From Populus alba (lineage: Eukaryota > Streptophyta > Magnoliopsida > Malpighiales > Salicaceae), in the NCBI RefSeq assembly GCF_005239225.2, contig NC_133298.1, positions 4,402,001 to 4,466,000 of the forward strand: 64,000 bases of DNA. The letters run 5' to 3'. The stretch's first letter is position 1; every line of letters starts with the position of its first letter. The notes beneath the pieces are model-generated. The model searched no databases. It worked only from the letters and a program-made list of their open reading frames with translations, and had not been told where the DNA came from. Both the position numbers and the translations under genes were made by a program. This document shows, one piece after another, positions 23,213-32,757 of this stretch.

Positions 23213-23788
23213 GGAATCCCATCTGGCAATTCCCTTTAACGAAAATGAAATATGGGGTCCCTTCTAGCGACCCTTTTTGACAAATATCGAAATGCGAGAT
23301 CCCTTCTGGCGATCTCCTTTAATCAAACTTAAAATCCCATTTAGGATTCCTATTAACAAACATGAAGTACGAGGTCCCATCCGGCGACCTCCCAAAATAG
23401 TGAAACACGAAATCCCTTCTGGTGAATTCAAACAACCTAGAATCCCATCTGACGATTCCTTTTAACCAACCAAAAGTGTGAGGTCCCATCTGGCGACCTC
23501 CACAATAGTGAAACACGAGATCCCTTCTGGCGATCTCAAACAACCTGGAATCCCATCTGGCGATTCCTTTTAACCAACATGAAGTGCGAGGTCCCATCTG
23601 GCGACCTCCACAATAGTGAAACACGAGATCCCTTCTGGCGATCTCAAGCAACCTGGAATCCCATCTGGCGATTCCTTTTTATTCAAAGCTGAAATATGAA
23701 GTCTCTTCTGGCGATCTTCATCGAAAAACGAGATCCCTTCTTGCGATCTCTTTTAACCAAACAACTTGGAATCTCATCTGACGATTCC
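23213..23788. repeat. array of about 16 small hairpins with conserved loop and varying stems
   Basis: Units of 21 bases consist of a 6-base stem, a 9-base loop CCHTCTGGC and the complementary 6-base stem. Stems occur as GAGATC/GATCTC, GAGGTC/GACCTC and GGAATC/GATTCC, plus decayed versions, spaced about 36 bases apart and cycling with a higher-order period of about 107 bases (most regular from 23480 to 23680). Both arms change together between unit types. It lies in the 3' untranslated part of the Tat element, between the small ORF (23802-24161) and the polypurine tract. Confidence 0.85.
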
Positions 23789-23801
23789 CTTTTACCAATT
23801 G

Positions 23802-24161
23802 CTATCGATGTCGTTCTTCCTGCTGGCAGGGTCTGAAAAATATTATCTTCTCTTCTTTCTGTTCTAGACTCAACTCAATGATTCTTTCTTCGTCCACAAT
23901 CTCGTTGGAATGCACTAAGATCTCCTCCTGTAACGATAAAAAAAACATACGTGCAATGACTTTATGATTAGATGCAATGCATGCATTCGTACCTGGTTTT
24001 GAAACATAGGCCCCCATCCCCTTTTCTAGTTCATGAGACTTCCTCGTAACATGAGCGTGCTTTTGAAGTCGTATGCCGGATTCATCTCTCGTGTTGCCTT
24101 TTTTCTTATCATATTCTTGGAGAAAAAGTATTTGACTTTCCTCAAGTAGTCCTTTTCTCAA
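23802..24161 (-). CDS. small uncharacterised ORF downstream of pol in the Tat element
   Basis: A 119-codon open frame, rich in Lys, Glu and Gln, with no recognised domain. It lies 300 bases after the integrase stop and directly before the hairpin array. It might be a chance frame, a degraded accessory gene or captured sequence. No splice signals or upstream initiation context argue for expression. I do not recognise it. Confidence 0.25.
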   Translation of the reverse strand: MRKGLLEESQILFLQEYDKKKGNTRDESGIRLQKHAHVTRKSHELEKGMGAYVSKPGTNACIASNHKVIARMFFLSLQEEILVHSNEIVDEERIIELSLEQKEEKIIFFRPCQQEERHR

Positions 24162-24464
24162 AATGTAAGACTTGTTCTTGCTTTTATGTCATTGCTTTTG
24201 TCAAATGCTTTAGCTTGGTTTTCAAATCTATAGGCTTCCGTAAAAACTTTTCATAAAACATCTTGTATTGCCCCCAGTGTAGAGGTGTGATCCTAGTTTG
24301 AGCTTTTATATAGAGAAGAAATTCGTTCAGTCGATGCTAAACTTTTTAAATGAGTGAGGAGATGCACTGTTGGGATTAATGCAAAAAATGATTGTTGTGA
24401 GATCAATGCACAAAAGGAAAGAAATCAATGGCCAAACTTTGCTTTATTAATTTAGGGAACTACA

Positions 24465-27400
24465 TCAAGCGTAATATCTTTTTACAGAGTCAGAATTCAC
24501 AGGCCGAGCTAGGTCTTCTCCATCCATTCTAGCTAACTTCAACGCTCCTCCTGAGAATGCCTTTGTTACTACATAAGGACCCTCATAATTTGGTGCCCAT
24601 TTGCTTTGATCATCTCCTGGTAATGACAATATTTTCTTCAATACTAGATCCCCTTCTTGAAACAAACGCGGTCTAACCTTCTTATCATACGCCTTAGCCA
24701 TTCGTTTCTGGTAAAGTTGGTGATGACATATTGCGGCCATCCTCTTCTCACTGATCAAGTTCAATTGCTCGTATCTCACTCTGACCCACTCGGCCTCTTC
24801 TATCTCAGAATCTATTAACACTCTTAACGATGGGATTTCCACTTCCAAAGGCATCACTGCCTCCATACCGTACACCAAAGAATATGGGGTAGTCCCTGTT
24901 GAGGTTCGAACTGCGGTGCGATATGCATGAAGGGCAAATGGTAACATCTCATGCCAATCCTTATAGGTGACTACCATCTTCTGAACAATCTTTTTGACAT
25001 TCTTGTTAGCAGCTTCTACCACCCCATTCATCTTTGGTCTATATGGCGAAGAATTGGAATGCTTGATTTTCCATTTAGTGCAGAGCTCTATTATCATCTT
25101 GCCGTTGAAATTCTGGGCATTATCAGTTATAATCTGTTCTGGGGGACCATACCGACATATCAAATCTCTCTCAATAAATTTCTTCACCACTTTTTGTGTC
25201 ACATGAGCAAATGACCCGACTTCTACCCATTTTGTGAAGTAGTCAATAGCCACGAGGATGAATCTATGACCATTGCTCGCTTTTGGGTTAACAGGTCCAA
25301 TCACATCAATTCCCCACATCGCGAAAGGCCATGGAGATGTTAAGTTAAACAGAGGAGCTGGTGGCATATTGACCTTATCACTGTAAATTTGACATTTGTG
25401 ACATTTTCTGACATAGTCGATACAATCTTTTTCTAGTGTCATCCAAAAATAACCAGCCCTTTGGATTTTCCTTGCCATCATGTGCCCGCTAGCATGGGTT
25501 GAGCAAATCCCCTCATGGACCTCTCTTAATGCCTTTCTAGCGTCTGCCTCATCCAAACACCTTAACAGGGTACCATCAAATGATCTTTTATATAAAATCT
25601 CTCCATCTAAATAGAAGTCTATAGCCAACCTTCTCAAGGTTTTCTTATCCATTTTAGAAGCTCCCACCGGATATTCCTGATTCTGCACAAGATTCTTGAT
25701 ATCGTAATACCAAGGTTGTCCGTCCATCTCTCCTTCAACTAAACAACAGTGCGCTGGATCATTTCTAATATCAATGTGTACCGGTTGTACCTTGCATTTG
25801 AGGTCAATGGTAGTCATAGCAGCTAGTGTGGCCAAAGCATCCGCAAAATGGTTCCCCTCCCTTCCTAGATGGGTGAATCTAATTTCTTCAAATTCCTTTG
25901 CTAGCATGGATAGGTATTCCTGGTACGGCCTCAACTTTTCCTTTTTGGTTTGCCATTCCCCTTTGACCTGGCAGATGATCAACATTGAATCCCCATATAC
26001 ATCTATCTTCTTTATCTTTAACTCCAATGCCGCTTCTAAACCGAGTATACAAGCTTCGTACTCAGCTGTATTGTTGGTGCACTCGAAATGTAGTTTGACC
26101 GAAACTGGGTATTGTTTCTTATTAGGAGAGATTATTACCGCCCCTGCCCCGTTACCATATACATTTACTGCCCCGTCAAAAAACATGGTCCACCACTCTG
26201 TCTTCTCTTCTTCCTTTTCTATTGACGATATATCTTCATCAGGGAAATCAAAATCCAAAGGTTCGTAATCTTCAACAGTATTATCGGCCAGATGGTCTGC
26301 AATGGCACTCCCTTTTACGGCTTTCCTTGTCATGTACACTATGTCATATTCTGCTAATAAAACCTGCCACCTTGCAATTCGACTTGAGAGAAAAGGCTTA
26401 TTACAAATATACCTCAGGGGATCCAATTTTGAAATCAACCAAGTGGTATAGTATAACATGTAATGTCGCAACCTCTTTGCCGCCCATACCAACGCACAAC
26501 ACAGCTTTTCTATCTTCGTGTATCTGGACTCACATTCAGTGAATTTCTTACTCAAGTAATAAATAGCTCTTTCCTTCCTTCCGGTTTCATCATGCTGACC
26601 CAATACACATCCCATGGCTACTTCAGTTACGGTTAGATATAATACTAGAGGTTTCCCTGATACAGGAGGCACCAGTAAAGGTGGATTTTGTAAATAATGC
26701 TTGATTTTATTGAACGCCTCCTCACACTCCTCATTCCAGGTTCCAGGGTTCTTTTTCCTTAGTAGTCGGAATATAGGCTCGCATGTTGTTGTTAGCTGAG
26801 CTATAAATCGAGCAATGTAATTCAACCTTCCTAAGAATCCTCTTACTTCTTTCTCCGTCTTAGGGGATGACATAGCTTGAATGGCCCTTACTTTGTCTGG
26901 ATCCACCTCTATACCTCTATCGCTTACCACAAATCCCAACAGCTTGCCCGATTTAACTCCGAATGAACATTTTGCAGGATTAAGCCTTAGTTCATACTTC
27001 CTCAACCTCTCAAATAACTTCCTCAAAACTTCCACATGATCCTGTCCCTTTTTAGACTTGGCGATCATATCATCTACATACACCTCAATTTCTTTATGCA
27101 TCATGTCGTGGAATAGAGTCACCATTGCTCTTTGATATGTGGCACCTGCGTTTTTTAACCCAAATGGCATGACCTTGTAGCAGTAGGTCCCCCAAGGTGT
27201 GACGAAAGTTGTTTTCGCCTTATCCTCGGGAGCCATTTTTATTTGATTGTATCCTGAAAAACCGTCCATAAAGGAATAAGTGGAACTTCGGGCAGCGTTA
27301 TCCACTAAAACATCTATGTGTGGTAGAGGAAAAACATCCTTAGGACTAGCTCTATTCAAATTCCGAAAATCTACACAAACTCTAATCTTCCCTTCCTTCT

Positions 27401-27915
27401 TAGGCACCACAACAATGTTAGATACCCATTGCGGATATCTAACTACTTCTAGAAAGCCAGCATCCCATTGCTTTTCGAGTTCTGCCTTGACCTTGATCCA
27501 GACGTCCGGGTGGGCCCTCCTCAGTTTCTGCTTGACTGGCTTATACCCTTCTTCCAACGGTATCTTGTGTTCTACAATACTTGTATCCAAACCGGGCATA
27601 TCTTCATATGACCAAGCAAAGACATCTGAATATTCTTGTAATAGGGTGATCAGTTTTATCCTTTGTTCAGAAGTAATTAAGGTACCTATCTTCAACTCTT
27701 TCTTGAGCTGACCATTGCCCACATTGATAGTTTCGAGTTCCTCGGTGGCAGGCTTCCAAGTCTGTTCCTGTTGTTCTACTAGCCTGGTGAATTCACTGAT
27801 ATTGCTTTCATCCCACTCTTCTTCTTCCATAGATATTACATGCTCGTTCAAGTTTGGCCATTTATTCTTGATGCTAGATGTATGTGATGTTGTAGGAGAT
27901 CCGCTTTCAGGATTC
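24465..27915 (-). CDS. Tat polymerase region: RT, RNase H, second RNase H, integrase
   Basis: The reading frame is open from 27986, but the predicted acceptor puts the coding start at 27915. Counting from the open frame's first codon: RT about 150-350 with CVDFRNLN, FMDGFSGYNQIKM and YVDD (303-306); RNase H 440-565 (LYLTVTEVAMGCVLGQHD, then YTKIEKLCCALVWA); a second RNase H 597-725 (FFDGAVN, NNTAEYEACILGLEAAL, YGDSML, GNHFADALA), typical of the Tat lineage; integrase with an H-H-C-C zinc region (824-866, ending CHKCQ) and D-D-E residues in WGIDVIGP, ITDNAQNF and NGVVEAANKN. The frame has no stop in 1173 codons. No chromodomain is seen. It replicates and integrates the element. Confidence 0.92.
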
Positions 27916-28126
27916 CTGAAAGCGGGAAGTGCTTGGTGTAAATGCATATATAAATAAACAATTTTTGAAAAAGTGCATGATCTCACATTTATTCAAAGGG
28001 AAAAGGTGGGCTCCATGACAAACATAGAATCTAGCTGACATCATGAGCCTCGATTGTCAACTAGAGAAAATAAAGCAAGCATAAGCAAATGACAAAAACA
28101 TTCTAAGGCAAACAAAGTTGGTTTAC
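27916..28126 (-). other. predicted intron between protease and polymerase frames
   Basis: The donor GTAAAC starts at 28126, two bases into the last codon of the protease frame. The acceptor CTTTCAG ends at 27916 after a pyrimidine-rich stretch. Removing the 211 bases takes out the protease stop and brings the two frames into register. An intron at exactly this point is reported for Ogre elements. The acceptor lies in a perfect palindrome (27901-27925, 12-base arms, 1-base centre). Confidence 0.75.
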
Positions 28127-30180
28127 ATTTTGAAAACCATTGGAGCTTCTTGGGTCACCCAATTCTGGAACTTTTCGCCTTGAGCCAACTTGCGCACAAA
28201 GGTCTTGGCGGAGACTTCTTCTAGTGTATGGATCGTCAGTTGTGGCAGCACTTCATCTTCTTTTCCCGCTATTTCTTTCGCATCACCTTTTTCCTTCTCC
28301 TTTCCCTCCAAGGTGTTTATGCTCATATTTGCCAGCTCTAGACCCAGGCTTTCAGCTCCCTTATCATGTTGCACTATGTATGCAGCTCTTGAGAATGATA
28401 CGCTAAGGGGAGGGATTTCCAGCTGTTCTTCTTCAAGATCTCTTCCTTTAATTCTAGCCATCCTTCTTGTCCTTCTCCGATCAGCAGCCCAACGATAATC
28501 CTCTTGGTTAGGTTGATATCCTAGCCCAAATCTTTGATCAGCCTTTCTCTTCCTTGTCGGATTAACCCCTTCTGGTATTCCGCAAGCGAGGTTATATCGA
28601 CGTGGGACCCCACGGTTCAAGAAACATAGACTTGCCATCCTGGCCGCTTCTGAGATCCTTGGTCTTCTTAACACGGTGTTCTCTGGTACCCAGTCAGTGT
28701 TCACGATCTCAAAAGAATGGATATTGTTATCCTTGCAATCCTCCGCTTCGATGAAAGGCACAGCCACATTCTTTGTCATGGCTATTGCCTCCTCAGCCCT
28801 GACGGTTACTAACATCCCATTCATGATGTACTTCAGACATTGGTGTAATGATGAAGCTACTGCCCCCGCTGCGTGGATCCAAGGTCTTCCCAACAACATA
28901 CTATAGGAAGGGTGAATATCCATAACCTGAAGTGTCACTAAGAACATTTGCGGTCCCACATATAGCTCCACTTCTAAAGTCCCAAGTATTGGCCTAGGTG
29001 AGCCATCATATGCTCTGGCCATCATAGTACTTGGCTTCATATGAGATTCATCAATCGGCATTTCCTCCAGAATGTGCTTTGGCAATACGTTCAAGGCCGA
29101 GCCATTATCGACGAGCACCTTCCCTACGAGGCAGTCTTTGCACCTAACCGTGATGTATAAAGGCTTGTTGTGTCCGGTACCTTCAGCATCAAGCTCATCA
29201 GATGTGAAGTAGAGGTAATTAGTTGCATGGATCCTCCCCACTAAATGCTCCATAGTTTTATGTTCAATTTCTTGGGGTACATACGCCTCATTCAATACCT
29301 TTTGCAAGGCATTTCGATGCGGCTCAGAGCTGAGTATCAAGGACATAAGGGAGATCCGAGCTGGAGTCTTTTTTAGTTGATCCACTATGCAATATTCGCT
29401 ATGCTTGATCAACTTCAAAAATTCATTTGATTCCTCTTCCGTTACTGGCTTATTAACTTCTGGTGCTTTGTCCGGATCTACCACTTCTTTACCCTTTTCC
29501 TTCCTCCACTCTTCAGGCGTAAAGCAACGACCACTTCTGGTCAAACCACTTATCTCCGTCTGGAACAAAGGAAGAGGAGCTCGAACGTTGGAGGCATACC
29601 CATAATTGTACAGCATGGCATTGTGATTCTCTTTTGTGCAGGACGGTTTAACCAAGATCAGCCTTGGGGGCCCATTAGCAGTCTGTTGAACCCTGCAAAC
29701 TCCTGCCATCTGATCTTGACCTTCCATCATACTTACTTCACACCTGCTCTCCATTGGTTCAATCCTCAATTGTCCCATCCTCAACATTTTAGCAATCTTT
29801 TCACAAAACTCGGTGCAATCCTCAATGTGATGTCCCTCTCTTCCATGGAACTCACAGTAGTCACCTCTCTCCAATTGGCTTACCACCTTCACCGCTAGAA
29901 ATCCTGATTGTACTAACATGTCGTACAACCTTTTCATCGGCACTTTCAACACCTTGCATTGATTTCCCACTTCGATCATGCCTATTCCGCCACTGTTTGG
30001 AACATGTTTAGGCAATGGGTTTGAATTAACATTGGGCTTGTCTTCGAAGGATACCCATCCTAACTTAATAAGCTCCAATAACCTCTTCTTGAATGCATAG
30101 CAGGTTTCAATCCCATGCCCGGGATTACCCCCGTGGTACTCGCAAGTCAAATCGGGCTTGTACCAAATTGGGAACGGTGG
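28123..30180 (-). CDS. Tat protease region (pro), downstream of an in-frame stop
   Basis: Open from just after the gag stop to 28123. It starts with a histidine-cysteine knuckle (CEYHGGNPGHGIETC and a second CEFHGREGHHIEDC). The aspartic protease site is VLVDNGSALNVLP near 29080-29115, followed by a typical LLGRPWIH segment. It is in the same frame as gag, from which one TAA (30181-30183) separates it. Its own end overlaps the donor of the intron leading to pol. Role: cleavage of the polyprotein in virus-like particles. Confidence 0.85.
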   Translation of the reverse strand, partial: PPFPIWYKPDLTCEYHGGNPGHGIETCYAFKKRLLELIKLGWVSFEDKPNVNSNPLPKHVPNSGGIGMIEVGNQCKVLKVPMKRLYDMLVQSGFLAVKVVSQLERGDYCEFHGREGHHIEDCTEFCEKIAKMLRMGQLRIEPMESRCEVSMMEGQDQMAGVCRVQQTANGPPRLILVKPSCTKENHNAMLYNYGYASNVRAPLPLFQTEISGLTRSGRCFTPEEWRKEKGKEVVDPDKAPEVNKPVTEEESNEFLKLIKHSEYCIVDQLKKTPARISLMSLILSSEPHRNALQKVLNEAYVPQEIEHKTMEHLVGRIHATNYLYFTSDELDAEGTGHNKPLYITVRCKDCLVGKVLVDNGSALNVLPKHILEEMPIDESHMKPSTMMARAYDGSPRPILGTLEVELYVGPQMFLVTLQVMDIHPSYSMLLGRPWIHAAGAVASSLHQCLKYIMNGMLVTVRAEEAIAMTKNVAVPFIEAEDCKDNNIHSFEIVNTDWVPENTVLRRPRISEAARMASLCFLNRGVPRRYNLACGIPEGVNPTRKRKADQRFGLGYQPNQEDYRWAADRRRTRRMARIKGRDLEEEQLEIPPLSVSFSRAAYIVQHDKGAESLGLELANMSINTLEGKEKEKGDAKEIAGKEDEVLPQLTIHTLEEVSAKTFVRKLAQGEKFQNWVTQEAPMVFKM

Positions 30181-31425
30181 TTATAGCGGTAGTGTAGGGA
30201 TAGGAGCTACTTGTCCAATGCTTAAAAGTTTGGCATACATGTCCTTCAAAGGCATGGGTAACGGCGGCAGTTGTTCTGAAGGGTATCCTGAGTGGGGTCT
30301 TTGGTAGTGATTTTGATAGTTTGGTTGGTTATTTGTTCGGTTAGGTGAAAAAGATTGGTTAAAGTTTATGCGTGGGGATTGAGAGGTAGGTGCTTGTGGG
30401 CTGTGGAAATTTACTTTTTTGCCTTTATACCCGCCTTCCAAATTGTTAACTTCCCCTTCTCTTTTCCTTCCCATAAAACCTTTCTTCTCTAAAGGCTCCG
30501 CTATGCGCCCTGCTTTAATTCCTTGCTCGATTCTTTCCGCCACACGTACAACATCATAGAAATGTTGAGATGAGCTACCCATTAAATGCTCATAGTAAGG
30601 TGCCTTGAATGTATTGGCGAACAAAGTCACCATCTCCGTTTCTATCAAAGGGGGTTGCACGTGCGTGGCCTCGTCCCTCCATCTTTGTGCATAAGCCCTC
30701 ACTGACTCTTGGCTTCTCTTTTCCATCGACATGAGGCTCGTTCGATCTGGAGCAATTTCCAAATTGAACTTGTATTGCTTTAGGAAAGCCTCCACTAAGT
30801 CCTTCCATTTCTTAATCTTGACATTATCCAGCCTCATGTACCAACTTAGCGCAGATCCCGATAGACTGTCTTGGAAAAAGTAGATCATTAACTTATCGTC
30901 ATGAATCACTTCAGCCATCTTGTTGCAATAAGATCGAAGGTGAGTGTTTGGGCATTCCAACCCAGTATACCTTATAAACTCTGGTATCCTAAAATCTTTT
31001 GGTACTGTGAGGTTAGGTACCAAGCATATTTCCGACGTTCGCATGGGGTCAAACCAATCATTTCCCTCGACTGCTCTTAACCTTTCTTCTAATGCTGATA
31101 TCTTATCATCATTCACAAAACCCGTGGACCTATTATCGGAAGGCCCCTCGGCTGTTAAATCTACAGTGATATGAGCTTGAGAGGGCTGAATGGGAATAAC
31201 AGGTGTAAAGTGCTGCCCCGTTGCTGAATCTGCCCCCATATTCTGAGATACCCCCGGGACAGGGGCCGATGGTGCTCCTATAGGTGGTTGGGTAGATGTT
31301 CCCTCCCCATTCTTGGCTTTTAAAAGTTGCTCAAGCAGATTGGTCAACCGGGAAACTTCATTTTTCACGGATTCCAACTCGGTCTGGTAATGTGACTCTA
31401 ACTGAGCTCTTTCTTCGTTTTCCAT
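30181..31425 (-). CDS. Tat gag (capsid-type) ORF
   Basis: 414 codons from ATG 31425. The N terminus is coiled-coil-like (ESHYQTELESVKNEVSRLTN), followed by the retrotransposon gag region (FRIPEFIRYTGLECPNTHL, IYFFQDSLSGSALSWYMRLD, WKDLVEAFLKQYKFN, RSQESVRAYAQRWRDEATHV), a Lys/Arg-rich linker and a Pro/Gln/Asn-rich tail. It would build the particle and bind RNA. The terminal TAA is followed in the same frame by protease coding sequence that lacks its own ATG, so this stop is either a mutation or a read-through site. Confidence 0.88.
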   Translation of the reverse strand: MENEERAQLESHYQTELESVKNEVSRLTNLLEQLLKAKNGEGTSTQPPIGAPSAPVPGVSQNMGADSATGQHFTPVIPIQPSQAHITVDLTAEGPSDNRSTGFVNDDKISALEERLRAVEGNDWFDPMRTSEICLVPNLTVPKDFRIPEFIRYTGLECPNTHLRSYCNKMAEVIHDDKLMIYFFQDSLSGSALSWYMRLDNVKIKKWKDLVEAFLKQYKFNLEIAPDRTSLMSMEKRSQESVRAYAQRWRDEATHVQPPLIETEMVTLFANTFKAPYYEHLMGSSSQHFYDVVRVAERIEQGIKAGRIAEPLEKKGFMGRKREGEVNNLEGGYKGKKVNFHSPQAPTSQSPRINFNQSFSPNRTNNQPNYQNHYQRPHSGYPSEQLPPLPMPLKDMYAKLLSIGQVAPIPTLPL

Positions 31426-31728
31426 TCTTGATCTGGACCGGGTTTGGTGGACTCTGGATGTGGGACCTATGTTTCATGATCTGGAGATGCATGCATAGAT
31501 GTATGAGAAAATGTATGATTGTGATGGATGTATGCATGTTTTATTGTGAACGAAAAATAACCATCCCATTATAAGCATTCTCTTGTCACATTGCTTTGAT
31601 AGAAGTTCTGCCTTTCGAGTCGTTTTGCTAGAATCATGTTCACCAAGAGACAGATTTTGCATAAGAAGATGAGTCAACGCCCTTTTCATTAATGCTTGGA
31701 TAAGAATACATTTTAGAAATACAACATG

Positions 31729-32757
31729 CTAATCTCTTTCCTCCATAAACTCCTTAGCCAAAGGTAAGAAAGCAAAGCCGCGGTTCTCAATCTTCCCTAA
31801 AAAGGCATCGGTTTCGGCTAGGCTTCGGCGATAGCGCATGATGTCTCCTCCCACATTCCGTGCATTGATTCTAATAATTCGAGCATGTGCAGCAGCTTCG
31901 TCCATTTGCTCATCGGTTTTGGTCATTTTTTCTATGAGCAACATGTTTGTTCTGTTCAAAGCAATGTTGTTGGCGTCGATTCGATCCTTGTGCTTTTCCG
32001 TTGCTACTAGCTTCTCGTCCAAATACTTCGACTTTTCACGTTCTTTGTCGAGCTTTATCCTTGTAACTTTTATCTCATTCCTCTTGGCCGCTAACTCTGC
32101 TTTAACATCCTCGAATCCTCCCCTTTTGCTTTCCAACTCTATATATTTCTTATTCAAATCCTTATACCTCCTAATCCTATCCATTAGTTCGAATTGTACT
32201 TGCACAAATTTTTCTTGGTAATATTTTGCACTTTCTTGGCAATCGCTAAAGTCCATCTCCATTGCTTCAAGTTCAGAACAACTTTGCATCCAATCCAAAC
32301 TCAACCATTTAAGCTCCTTCTCACTTCTTTCCCTAGCAATCTTCTCCTCAACCAACTTTAACTCAAGCTTGGTTATTTTCGCATCTCTAGACTGTATTTG
32401 CTCATCTAGAAATGTTCTCCTTTTATCCTCTTCTAGCATCATTCCTTCCAACGTCGCCTTGTCCTTTCTGCTCTTGCTCAACTCTATTCTTAGTTTGTCC
32501 ACTTGCCTTCTCAATTCACCGTTAACCCTCTTTCTTTTGAGGGGTTCCTCTATGGTTTGAGGAGATTTGACTTCTACACGAGGCATGGCTGAAGCAGCTA
32601 AATCATCTTCAATATTAACCTCTTTCCCCTTAATAGGCTCCTCTATAGCGCAAGGCATGGCTGAAGCAGCTGAGGCTCTCCATTTTACATATCCTTCGCT
32701 CACACTTGGATCTCTCAAACCTTCTATTTTCACCAACACTAGATGCTTCCAATCTTG
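31729..32757 (-). CDS. Tat ORF1, second half (coiled coil), after an in-frame stop
   Basis: About 336 codons in the same frame as the ORF at 32758-33858, separated by one TAA (32758-32760). Composition is rich in Lys, Glu, Arg, Leu with long heptad-like runs (LRIELSKSRKDKATLEGMML, DEQIQSRDAKITKLELKLVE), so a long coiled coil is likely. A near-duplicated phrase (SAASAMPCAIEEPIKGKEVN / LAASAMPRVEVKSPQTIEEP) stands at its start. It lacks a suitable ATG at its start, which supports it being the C-terminal half of ORF1. Confidence 0.7.
   Translation of the reverse strand, partial: QDWKHLVLVKIEGLRDPSVSEGYVKWRASAASAMPCAIEEPIKGKEVNIEDDLAASAMPRVEVKSPQTIEEPLKRKRVNGELRRQVDKLRIELSKSRKDKATLEGMMLEEDKRRTFLDEQIQSRDAKITKLELKLVEEKIARERSEKELKWLSLDWMQSCSELEAMEMDFSDCQESAKYYQEKFVQVQFELMDRIRRYKDLNKKYIELESKRGGFEDVKAELAAKRNEIKVTRIKLDKEREKSKYLDEKLVATEKHKDRIDANNIALNRTNMLLIEKMTKTDEQMDEAAAHARIIRINARNVGGDIMRYRRSLAETDAFLGKIENRGFAFLPLAKEFMEERD

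Noticed and set aside
23319..23651. 110-codon minus-strand frame with 36-residue repeats
   Set aside because: The protein repeat is a by-product of the 107-base higher-order hairpin repeat, whose length happens to be near a multiple of three; the array decays out of frame at both ends.
23213..23788. CRISPR-like look of evenly spaced short palindromic repeats
   Set aside because: The DNA is plant nuclear and inside a retrotransposon; the spacers are themselves repeated, the repeat stems vary, and there are no cas genes.
25774..26268. 164-codon plus-strand frame, and other plus-strand frames within 24951-33970
   Set aside because: They are antisense shadows of the uninterrupted Tat pol, pro, gag and ORF1 frames.
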